Positions 53,415 to 61,865 of a stretch of DNA of 64,000 bases are shown here, one piece after another. The stretch is from the NCBI RefSeq assembly GCF_000758625.1, contig NZ_CP009283.1, positions 3,793,501-3,857,500 on the forward strand, written 5' to 3'. The notes below the pieces were generated by a model. That model made no database searches, was not told the DNA's origin, and saw nothing but the letters and a program-made list of their open reading frames with translations. Origin of the DNA: Paenibacillus sp. FSL R7-0273 (GTDB lineage: Bacteria > Bacillota > Bacilli > Paenibacillales > Paenibacillaceae). Made by a program: the position numbers and the translations under genes. Each line of letters begins with the position of its first letter. The stretch's first letter is position 1.

Positions 53415-56400
53415 ATTTGAATACGGGAGAGCGGAGAGGTGTGCTGGTGATGGACGCGTTAAGCGGTGTGCGGTTCAGTACAGTAATTAAAAACAGCAAT
53501 TATATCGTCAGGGATCACAGAGTGCATGGCGTCAGAATTATGCCTGGCGTCACCCTGCTTGACATGATCTACCGGTTCCTGCAATCCAAGGGCATTACGC
53601 TGCGGGATGTCGAGCTGCGGAAGGTTCTGTTCAGCGAGCCCGTATCCACAAGCGAGCATTACGATAAAAAAATCCGTATCAGCTTTACGGAGAAGGACGG
53701 CTTTCATGAGGTTTTGGCGCAGAGCCAAAAAGTAAAGGACGGCGCTGCCCCGGGCAGCGACTGGGATGAGAATCTGCGGTGCGAGCTGCATATTCATCCC
53801 GGCTCCGCCTCTGGCCGCAAAACCATTGATATTCCGGCGATTAAGGGCGAAAGCCGCCGCGTGGAGGACATGGATCACGCTTACAGCTATGTGCGCAAAA
53901 TTGATATCCGGCACAGCGATTTCATGAAAGGTCAGGGCAAGCTCTATTATGGCAACAGCCGGATACTGGCTGAGATTACGTTAGGGGAGCTGGCCGGTGA
54001 ATACCTGAACCATTATTACATGCATCCCTGCTATCTGGATGCGGCTACGCTGGTGCAGGGTTTTGTAGTGCTTCAGGACATTGATTTCTCGCAGGAGGTT
54101 CATGCTTCCATTCCGATGTTCATTGAGTCCTTCCGTTCCTATGAGCCGATGAAGGAGCAAATCTATGTCTATATAAGGGATGAAGGTTATCCCGACGGTG
54201 CAATCAAGGATTTAATGTACTTTGACATTGAGGTTTACAATGCGCAGGGCCAGGAAATCGCCGCCTTTAAGCAATGGGGGCTCAAGAAAATCCGCTCCAG
54301 GGATTTAATCAGCAGGCTGCAAAGGGCGGACCTGACGGAAGCCCCTGAGCCGGTTCCTGCTGCTGCTTTACAGGGCATGGTAACTGCCGTTAATACGGCG
54401 TTAACTCCAGCAGAAGACCATGTACCGCCCGACAGCGGGAAGGAAGCAGTAACTGCCTATCTGAAGGAGCTGATCGGCAGCTTGTCCGGGATCGGTGGAG
54501 AAGGGCTTCAAGTGGCGGAAGGCTTTTACAGCCAGGGCCTGAATTCGCAGCACCTGCTGGAAATCGTCAAACGGCTGGAAGAGAGGCTCGGGACGAGCCT
54601 GTACCCGACATTGCTGTTTGAATATGCCAATATTGAGGAGCTGGGCCAGTATATTCTGGCGGAGCACGGTAGAGCTTTCTTACAGTCAGCGGGCGGAAGC
54701 GCCCGGTTAAACGGCGGAGGCAACGCAGCTTCCGCTGAGCAGGGCTCCAATGTTCCGTCAGTGCATGCGTATGCGCCTCATTGGTTCGAGCGTCCGCTTG
54801 CACGTGAACGGCAGACGGCACGGACGGAGCAGGTGCTGGTATTTTGCAGCACCAACGATGAACTGTATGCCCTTAAAGGAACAGCAGCCGCAAGGTACTT
54901 CACCTATGTAATGCCTGGTGATCGCCGTGTGGCCGGGGAGCGGGTCTACCACATGGATCTGTCGGCCGGTGAGGATTATGAATGGCTGGGCTCAGAGTTG
55001 AAACGTTCGAACTGCCTTCCCCGGATCCTTGTCTGCAGCCTGACTTCCGGGGCTTTGGAATCCGGCGTTCCCGCTTGGACCGGGAACAGTCTTGATCCGG
55101 TATTTTTCATGCTGAGGGAACTGCTGCGGAGCAAGGTCAAATCGGCAGTCAAGGTGCTGTATCTTTATGACCGGGAAGGGGAGGCGGCAAATCCCGCAGA
55201 TGCTGCCATGGTGCATTTTCTGAACTGCGTCCAGTCGGAAACGGATAAAGTTTCCTATAAGTGCATTGCAATGGATGCCGAAAGCCGCAAGCGGAAGGTT
55301 CAGATTGTTCTGGAAGAAGCTTATGGTGCCTGGAATGGGGAGCACAGCATCTGGTATGGGCGAAATGGCCGCAAGGTCAGAGGATACCGCAAAGCCGGAC
55401 TGCCTGTACAGGCCAATAACGAAACAATCATCCGCAGCGGACATGCCTATCTGGTTACCGGCGGGGCCGGGGGGATCGGACTGCATCTGGCGCAGCATAT
55501 CATAAGTCGGGGCGGACGGGCGATTCTATGCGGGAGGGCTGTGGAAGCGCCGGAAGCTCTCCAGGATACGAGGGCAGAATCCGGCGATCTGGAATATGTG
55601 AGCTGTGACGTGACTGACCGGGCTGCGGTTGAACGCCTTCATTATTATGTAAAGAAAGCCTATGGGCAACTGAATGGAATCTTCCACTGTGCGGGCATTA
55701 CCCGGGATGCTTACCTCGTCCATAAAGAAAGCGGGGAGCTGTCACAAGTACTCCGTGTAAAAGCAGAGGGAACCATCCATGTTGATGAAGTATTTAAGGA
55801 TGAACCGCTGGCGTTCTTTGCCGCATTCTCTTCCGTGGCAGGCATATTGGGAAATCCGGGCCAAAGCGATTACGCTTACGCGAACGGCTACATGGATGCT
55901 TATATGCGTGTGCGGGAAAAACTGCGGACGCAACAGGAGCGCAGCGGAAAGTCCCTGTCCGTCAACTGGCCGTTATGGCGCGAAGGCGGCATGCCGGGAG
56001 ACAGCCATACCGAGCACACGTTAAAGCACCGGTTCGGCATCAGCCTGCTGGAAACGGCGGCAGGCCTGGAGGCGCTGGAATGGGCGCTCCGGCAGGAGGA
56101 AGCGGAGCTGCTGATTTTGCCTGGCGATGAAAGCCGGATTGACAGGGTTATTTTAATGCGGGAAGGTACGGAATTGTACGCTTCAGGCAAAGCCGTTGCA
56201 GCTGGACGGCCGCAGGAAACCGAAGAGCGGGCTGCTCCAACGACGGTGAAGACAATACCACTTGCAGGGCAATCAGACGGGCTGCCTGCACAACCGGCTT
56301 TTGTCCGAACTGCGATAACCGAAAGCCCGACGCCGGACAACGACTTGGCGATTATCGGTATAAGCGGCCGGTTTCCGGGAGCTGATAATCTGTTTGAATA

Positions 56401-59400
56401 CTGGGAGCTGCTGAAGGAAGGGAAGGATTGCATTTCGGAAGTCGATCCGCAGCGCTGGAGCCATGAGGAGGTACGGCGCAGCGCGAGGGAGAGCTGGAAC
56501 AAGGATGCTTCGAAATGGGGCGGTTTCCTCCGCGATGTGGACAAATTCGATTCGCTGCTGTTCAATGTCGCACCTTATCAGGCTGTGCTTATGGACCCGC
56601 ATGAACGGGTGTTTCTGGAGCTTGCATGGGAAGCTTTTGAGGATGGCGGTTATGCAAAGTCGGAGCTGAAGGGACGGAAGGTCGGCGTGTTCACCGGAGC
56701 CATGTGGATGCAGTATCAGCTGTACAACAACAGCCGGAACGTATCCACCTCCACGATCTCGTCCATCGCCAACCGGGTTTCTTATTATTTCGGCTTGACC
56801 GGGCCTTCACTCGGAGTCGACACCATGTGCTCCTCGTCACTGACCGCGCTGCATCTGGCCTGCCAAAGCGTAAGAAGCGGAGATTGCACTATGGCACTGG
56901 CCGGGGGGATCAATCTTTCCGTTCATCCTGATAAATATTTACTGCTCGCACAAGGAAATTTCGCTTCTTCCGACGGCAGATGCCGCAGCTTCGGCGACGG
57001 CGGAGACGGCTATGTGCCTGCAGAGGCGGCAGGGGCAGTCCTGATCAAGCCGCTGGAGCAAGCGAAACGGGATCAGGACCGTATATATGCGGTCATCAAA
57101 GGGAGCGCAATCAACCACGGCGGCGAAGCCAGCGGCTTCACGGTTCCCAACCAGAAGGCGCAGGAGGAAGCCATAAGCGAAGCCATCGCCCGCAGCGGCG
57201 TGGATGCAGGCACAATCAATTATATTGAGGCGCACGGGACAGGAACCTCGCTGGGCGATCCGATTGAGGTAAAGGCGCTGATGAATGCTTTTAAGCCATA
57301 CCGCACGGATGAGTTCCGCTGCGCGCTGGGCTCGGTTAAATCTAATATCGGCCATGCGGAAGCGGCCGCGGGCCTCTCTGCCATTGCGAAGGTGCTCCTG
57401 CAAATGCAGCACAGACAGCTTGTTCCATCCATCCATTCGGAAACGCTGAATCCGCATATCCGTTTTGAGCATTCAGGGTTCCATGTCCAGCGCAGGCTGG
57501 AGGAATGGAAGCCGGTAACGATAACGGCAAACAGCATAACAACGGTACACCCTTTGCGGGCCGGGATCAGCGCTTTTGGCGCGGGGGGCTCCAATGCGCA
57601 TCTGATTTTGGAACAGGCAGACGGTCAGCAAGAAAAGAGGGGACACGGCAAGCCCGGCAGGGAAGAAGAGGGTCCGCATATCTTTGTACTCTCTGCCCAG
57701 ACCGGAGAACGGCTGCAGGCCTATGCCGGCCGGATGCTGCAATATCTGAACAGCGTAAACGGGAAGGATACCAAGCCGCTTTACGGTATGGCAGCGCAAG
57801 TAAAGGCGGCTATTGCAGATATGCAGAACATCCCGGTGCTTGAAATCGGAGAAGACAGCTCTCTGGGCGAGCTGGGGCTTGGACATGTGGAATTTGTACA
57901 GCTTAGCAGCAGGCTGGAGGAGATCGGCGGCATGCGCTTGAACGCTTCGGGTCTGGACGGGGATTTCACCGTACAGCAGGTGGCCGCGTCCATTGATTCC
58001 GAATTAAATGGACAGGGGCAGACCAATGCCGCAATAGCAGGGGAAGGCGAACTTGAATTATCACTGAGATCGCTGGCCTATACGCTGCAGACCGCCAGAG
58101 AGCCTATGAAGCACAGGATGGCAATCGTATATTACTCACTTGAAGAGCTGATCGGTCAGCTGAATCTTTATTTTAGCGGCGGAAAATCCGGGCGGCTGTT
58201 TACGGGCGAAGCCGAAAAAAATGCTGTTTTACCCTCTCAGAAAAACCCGTATTCGCTTAAACAGGCTGGTACATTAGCCAAGGCGTGGACGAGAGGCGCA
58301 GTAATTGAATGGAGACCCATGCACGGACCGAGTTTGCCTGTCCTCCTTTCGCTGCCGCATTATCCCTTTGCCCGGAAGCGGTACTGGATTGATCCCGCGG
58401 AGCAGGCACCAGCACCAGCTATTTCACATCAAAAAGAAGCGGTGCAATATGCGGGCAGCGAGGTGGCACTTGAGTATATTGACGGCAATGTTGCCCTGAT
58501 CCGCATCCAGGATTCGCAGCATAACAACACCTTTACCCATGAGGTTATCCAAGGCATAACCCACTGCTTTCAGCAGATCCAAAATGATGAGCGGGTCAAG
58601 GCAATTGTAGTTGCGGGCAATGAGCGGATTTTCTCAATGGGCGGAACCCAGGAACAGCTGCTGGATATTTCCGATTCCAAGCTGAGCTTTACCGATGCTC
58701 CTATCCTCTACAGGGGAATGCTGGAATGCCCCGTGCCGGTCATTTCGGCGATGGAGGGACATGCCTCAGGCGGCGGTATGCTGTTCGGGCTCTATGCGGA
58801 TGTTGTAGTGATGGCCGAGGAGAGCGTTTATTCCGCCGCTTTTGCCAAATACGGATTTACACCCGGTATGGGGGCAACGTTCATTCTGGAGGACAAGCTG
58901 GGCAAGAATCTGGCTACCGAAATGATGTTTACGGCCAAAATGTACACCGGCGCGCAGCTGAAGAGCAGATCGGCATCGGTTATTTTCAGAACCAAAAGCG
59001 AGGTGCTTCAGGAGGCCGTTTCCATCGCCAGGCAGATTGCCGAGAAGCCGCGGACGACAGTCAGCGTGTTAAAGCGAGAGCTATCCGGGAGGGTGCTGGA
59101 TGCATTGCAGCGCTGCGTGGAGCGTGAGAACGAAATGCACCGGATTACTTTTACAACGCCGGAGGTGAAGGAGAAAATCCTTCATTTATACCGGGCTGCG
59201 GAACATAAGGATTCCCGGGAGCAGAAGGAATTCCGGAAGGAACCTGTACTTGCGGCAAAAAAAGCAGCAACGGATTCAGATACGGGCAAGGATATCAAAG
59301 ACCAGCTAGCCCGGATCATTTCCCGGCGGATTCAACTGGCCGAAGACCAGCTGGATGAAGCGGTGAACTTTAAGGATCTGGGTGTGGATTCCATCAGCGG

Positions 59401-59656
59401 CGTGGAAATTGTACGGGACATCAATGAGCTGTTCGGGCTGCATATGGATTCCATCGATATTTATGATTATCCGACTATACAGCTTCTTTCGGCTTATATC
59501 GGGAGCAAGCGGATGCCGGAGAAGTCTGGTGCAGAGACGCAAGCTGCGCCTGAGAGCAAAGAGGAGCGTGACTTGCTGGAGCTGCTGGCGCGGATGAACG
59601 AGGATGAGCTGGACGTTAATGAAGTAGCCCAGTTCCTGGAGGTGTACTATGGGTAA
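53411..59656 (+). CDS. Trans-AT polyketide synthase 3: DH-ACP-KR-KS-ECH-ACP
   Basis: A 2081-residue synthase. GTG 53411 overlaps the PKS2 stop (GTGA); ATG 53450 after GGAGAG is an alternative, but would trim the first DH strand. DH (about 15-290): His36 in DHRVHGVRIMPG, Asp210 in HPCYLDAA. ACP1: Ser379 in QGLNSQHLLEI. KR (structural half about 455-675, catalytic about 678-870): TGGAGGIG, Tyr821, and Asp in CAGITRDAYL, predicting B-type. KS (about 977-1400): Cys1140 in VDTMCSSSLTALH, His1275, His1315, followed by a serine-less ACP-like insert (about 1457-1535) and LPHYPFARKRYWI. ECH domain (about 1681-1935) of the crotonase fold with FSMGGTQEQLL and EGHASGGGMLFGLYAD, ECH2-like. ACP2: Ser1994 in LGVDSISGVEI. 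The C-terminus (LLARMNEDELDVNEV) looks like a docking element. Confidence 0.92.
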   Translation: MNLNTGERRGVLVMDALSGVRFSTVIKNSNYIVRDHRVHGVRIMPGVTLLDMIYRFLQSKGITLRDVELRKVLFSEPVSTSEHYDKKIRISFTEKDGFHEVLAQSQKVKDGAAPGSDWDENLRCELHIHPGSASGRKTIDIPAIKGESRRVEDMDHAYSYVRKIDIRHSDFMKGQGKLYYGNSRILAEITLGELAGEYLNHYYMHPCYLDAATLVQGFVVLQDIDFSQEVHASIPMFIESFRSYEPMKEQIYVYIRDEGYPDGAIKDLMYFDIEVYNAQGQEIAAFKQWGLKKIRSRDLISRLQRADLTEAPEPVPAAALQGMVTAVNTALTPAEDHVPPDSGKEAVTAYLKELIGSLSGIGGEGLQVAEGFYSQGLNSQHLLEIVKRLEERLGTSLYPTLLFEYANIEELGQYILAEHGRAFLQSAGGSARLNGGGNAASAEQGSNVPSVHAYAPHWFERPLARERQTARTEQVLVFCSTNDELYALKGTAAARYFTYVMPGDRRVAGERVYHMDLSAGEDYEWLGSELKRSNCLPRILVCSLTSGALESGVPAWTGNSLDPVFFMLRELLRSKVKSAVKVLYLYDREGEAANPADAAMVHFLNCVQSETDKVSYKCIAMDAESRKRKVQIVLEEAYGAWNGEHSIWYGRNGRKVRGYRKAGLPVQANNETIIRSGHAYLVTGGAGGIGLHLAQHIISRGGRAILCGRAVEAPEALQDTRAESGDLEYVSCDVTDRAAVERLHYYVKKAYGQLNGIFHCAGITRDAYLVHKESGELSQVLRVKAEGTIHVDEVFKDEPLAFFAAFSSVAGILGNPGQSDYAYANGYMDAYMRVREKLRTQQERSGKSLSVNWPLWREGGMPGDSHTEHTLKHRFGISLLETAAGLEALEWALRQEEAELLILPGDESRIDRVILMREGTELYASGKAVAAGRPQETEERAAPTTVKTIPLAGQSDGLPAQPAFVRTAITESPTPDNDLAIIGISGRFPGADNLFEYWELLKEGKDCISEVDPQRWSHEEVRRSARESWNKDASKWGGFLRDVDKFDSLLFNVAPYQAVLMDPHERVFLELAWEAFEDGGYAKSELKGRKVGVFTGAMWMQYQLYNNSRNVSTSTISSIANRVSYYFGLTGPSLGVDTMCSSSLTALHLACQSVRSGDCTMALAGGINLSVHPDKYLLLAQGNFASSDGRCRSFGDGGDGYVPAEAAGAVLIKPLEQAKRDQDRIYAVIKGSAINHGGEASGFTVPNQKAQEEAISEAIARSGVDAGTINYIEAHGTGTSLGDPIEVKALMNAFKPYRTDEFRCALGSVKSNIGHAEAAAGLSAIAKVLLQMQHRQLVPSIHSETLNPHIRFEHSGFHVQRRLEEWKPVTITANSITTVHPLRAGISAFGAGGSNAHLILEQADGQQEKRGHGKPGREEEGPHIFVLSAQTGERLQAYAGRMLQYLNSVNGKDTKPLYGMAAQVKAAIADMQNIPVLEIGEDSSLGELGLGHVEFVQLSSRLEEIGGMRLNASGLDGDFTVQQVAASIDSELNGQGQTNAAIAGEGELELSLRSLAYTLQTAREPMKHRMAIVYYSLEELIGQLNLYFSGGKSGRLFTGEAEKNAVLPSQKNPYSLKQAGTLAKAWTRGAVIEWRPMHGPSLPVLLSLPHYPFARKRYWIDPAEQAPAPAISHQKEAVQYAGSEVALEYIDGNVALIRIQDSQHNNTFTHEVIQGITHCFQQIQNDERVKAIVVAGNERIFSMGGTQEQLLDISDSKLSFTDAPILYRGMLECPVPVISAMEGHASGGGMLFGLYADVVVMAEESVYSAAFAKYGFTPGMGATFILEDKLGKNLATEMMFTAKMYTGAQLKSRSASVIFRTKSEVLQEAVSIARQIAEKPRTTVSVLKRELSGRVLDALQRCVERENEMHRITFTTPEVKEKILHLYRAAEHKDSREQKEFRKEPVLAAKKAATDSDTGKDIKDQLARIISRRIQLAEDQLDEAVNFKDLGVDSISGVEIVRDINELFGLHMDSIDIYDYPTIQLLSAYIGSKRMPEKSGAETQAAPESKEERDLLELLARMNEDELDVNEVAQFLEVYYG

Positions 59657-61832
59657 CGGTGAGATGATCAAGGAGATTTTACAGCAGATCAAGGAAAACC
59701 GGATAGATGCCCGGGAAGGGCTAAAGCGGATTAATGAGCTGAAGCAGCAAGCTCCATCTGCGGCGGCAAAAGCCCAAATATCGGAAGAAGCCGTGGAGCA
59801 GATGATCAAGGATGTGCTGTGCCGTATCGTCAAGCTCCAGCCGGATGAGCTGCTGGCGGAGCTTTCCTTCAAGGAGATGGGGATTGATTCGATCAGCAGC
59901 GTCGAAATTGTCCGTGATCTGAACGATGCCCTGCATATTCAGATGGATGGCATCCAGCTCTACGATTATCCGACAATTCCGGAGCTTACGCGATATATAT
60001 GGAATGAGGTGCGGAAGAACGGGCCGATCCCTGCAGAGGCTGCCCAAGAGCAGGCTTCAACAGCCCCGGAACCCGGTACCAGGCAGCGGCTTAACCACCG
60101 GTATGAATATATGAACGACCTCATTGATCAATTTTCCAAAAGCAAGCCGGGGCCTGCGGCCTCCCCTTCCAGCAGCGGGAATGACTATACCGCAGAGGCT
60201 TCTGCGCATTATGAGGTTCCGCTGCAGGACAAGAAAGCGGCTGCAGCGGAGGAGCAGTTATTGGAGCGGGCAGTGCCGCTACCCCTGAAGCCGCTTCATG
60301 CAGCAAACAGGGCGGAGCCGGTCCGGGAAGCTTCCGCACCGGTGCCAAAACTGCAGCTCCGTTTAAATACCCTTGATGCAGACGCTGCTGCAAAAGCAGC
60401 ATCAGCGGAAACAGTAAAGCAGCCGGAGACGGCGGGAAAGGTCAAGCTCGGTTTTGCCGGAAAGATGGCTGCAAATACAGTGCAAACCGTACAGGCCGCT
60501 CATGTAGCCCCTGCTGATGCGAAAGAAGGCATTGCGATAATCGGGATGTCCGGGAGGTTTCCCGGAGCCTCCAATACCCGGGAGCTATGGCGGAATCTGC
60601 GCGATGGCGTGTGCAGCATCAGTGAGGTTCCGGCGGAACGCTTCGATATTCATTCCTTGTACGACGGGGACCGGAAAGCCTTCCAGAAAACCTACTGCAA
60701 AGTGGCCGGGCTTTTGGACAGTGTGGACGAATTTGATCCGCTGTTCTTTAATATCTCTCCACGTGAAGCGGAAATGATGGACCCGCAGCAGCGGATTTTT
60801 CTGGAGGAGGCGTGGAAGGCGCTGGAGGATGCCGGATATCCGGATCAGGCCATGCAGGATACCCGCTGCGGTGTATTCGTCGGTAGCGCGCCCAGCGATT
60901 ACACGAAGCATCTGGAGGCTAACAGGCTTGGCAACACGGCCGAGGCTTTTACCGGAACATCCTCTTCGATTCTGGCAGCCAGAATTTCTTATTTTCTCAA
61001 TTTGAAGGGACCCAGCATTTCCATCGACACCGCCTGCTCTTCTTCGCTGGTTGCCGTGCATCAGGCGTGCTCCAGCCTGTGGAGCGGGGAATGCGAAATG
61101 GCTCTCGCCGGAGGCATCCGGTTGATGTTCACTGCGGACAGCATCGTCCAGAGCAGCCAGATGGAGATTTTGTCGGAGGAGGGCGTGTGCCGCCCGTTTG
61201 ACAATGGTGCGGACGGCACGCTGCTCAGCGAGGGCGCAGGCGTAATTGTGCTCAAGCCGCTCGGAAGGGCCATTCGAGACAGGGACCATATTTACGGCAT
61301 TATCCGTGGCTCGGGCGTCAACCAGGACGGAAGAACGAACGGTATCACCGCACCGAGCGTGAACTCGCAAATCCAGCTCGAAAAGGCGGTATACGGGAAA
61401 TTTGCCATTGATCCGGGCGAAATTAATTACGTTGAGTCGCACGGCACCGGCACTTCGCTCGGTGATCCGATAGAAGTGAAAGCATTGACGGAGGCATTCC
61501 GGTCATTTACATCCGACTCCCACTACTGCGCGCTGGGCTCAATTAAGGCCAATATTGGCCACACCACTATGGCGGCAGGCGTAGCCGGCATAATCAAAGT
61601 GCTGCTGTCGCTCCAGAGCCGGAAAATTCCGCCGCTGCTTCATTACCGTGAACTGAATGAGAAAATCCGGCTGCAAGGCAGCCCCTTTTATATCAATACA
61701 GAGCTTGTCGAATGGCCTGTAAACAAAAAAGGCTCCAGAATGGCGGCCGTAAGCAGCTTTGGCTTCAGCGGAACGAACTGCCACATCGTAATTGAAGAAT
61801 ACAGCGGCGGCATGCACGCCATCGAACGGTAA
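59649..61832 (+). CDS. Trans-AT polyketide synthase 4: ACP-KS
   Basis: A 727-residue protein overlapping PKS3 by 8 nt. It starts with a docking-like helix (KEILQQIKENRIDAREGLKR), then an ACP (about 50-120) with Ser81 in MGIDSISSVEIVRDLNDAL. That ACP is closely similar to the last ACP of PKS3, so the two are a tandem pair divided between proteins. An Ala/Pro/Glu-rich linker (about 125-285) leads to KS (about 293-715): Cys463 in IDTACSSSLVAVH, His598 in VESHGTGTSLGDP, His638 in ANIGHTTMAAG. It ends soon after the KS core; the post-KS linker is on PKS5. The KS accepts the chain from the beta-branch module. Confidence 0.92.
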   Translation: MGNGEMIKEILQQIKENRIDAREGLKRINELKQQAPSAAAKAQISEEAVEQMIKDVLCRIVKLQPDELLAELSFKEMGIDSISSVEIVRDLNDALHIQMDGIQLYDYPTIPELTRYIWNEVRKNGPIPAEAAQEQASTAPEPGTRQRLNHRYEYMNDLIDQFSKSKPGPAASPSSSGNDYTAEASAHYEVPLQDKKAAAAEEQLLERAVPLPLKPLHAANRAEPVREASAPVPKLQLRLNTLDADAAAKAASAETVKQPETAGKVKLGFAGKMAANTVQTVQAAHVAPADAKEGIAIIGMSGRFPGASNTRELWRNLRDGVCSISEVPAERFDIHSLYDGDRKAFQKTYCKVAGLLDSVDEFDPLFFNISPREAEMMDPQQRIFLEEAWKALEDAGYPDQAMQDTRCGVFVGSAPSDYTKHLEANRLGNTAEAFTGTSSSILAARISYFLNLKGPSISIDTACSSSLVAVHQACSSLWSGECEMALAGGIRLMFTADSIVQSSQMEILSEEGVCRPFDNGADGTLLSEGAGVIVLKPLGRAIRDRDHIYGIIRGSGVNQDGRTNGITAPSVNSQIQLEKAVYGKFAIDPGEINYVESHGTGTSLGDPIEVKALTEAFRSFTSDSHYCALGSIKANIGHTTMAAGVAGIIKVLLSLQSRKIPPLLHYRELNEKIRLQGSPFYINTELVEWPVNKKGSRMAAVSSFGFSGTNCHIVIEEYSGGMHAIER

Positions 61833-61865
61833 CAGCGACAAGGAAGAGAAGTGGAGGCTAAACGC

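Noticed and set aside
60585..61442. Long open frame of 285 codons on the minus strand inside PKS4
   Set aside because: It is antisense to the KS domain with all catalytic motifs on the plus strand; long antisense frames are common opposite GC-rich coding sequence, and it has no ribosome site or recognisable motif.
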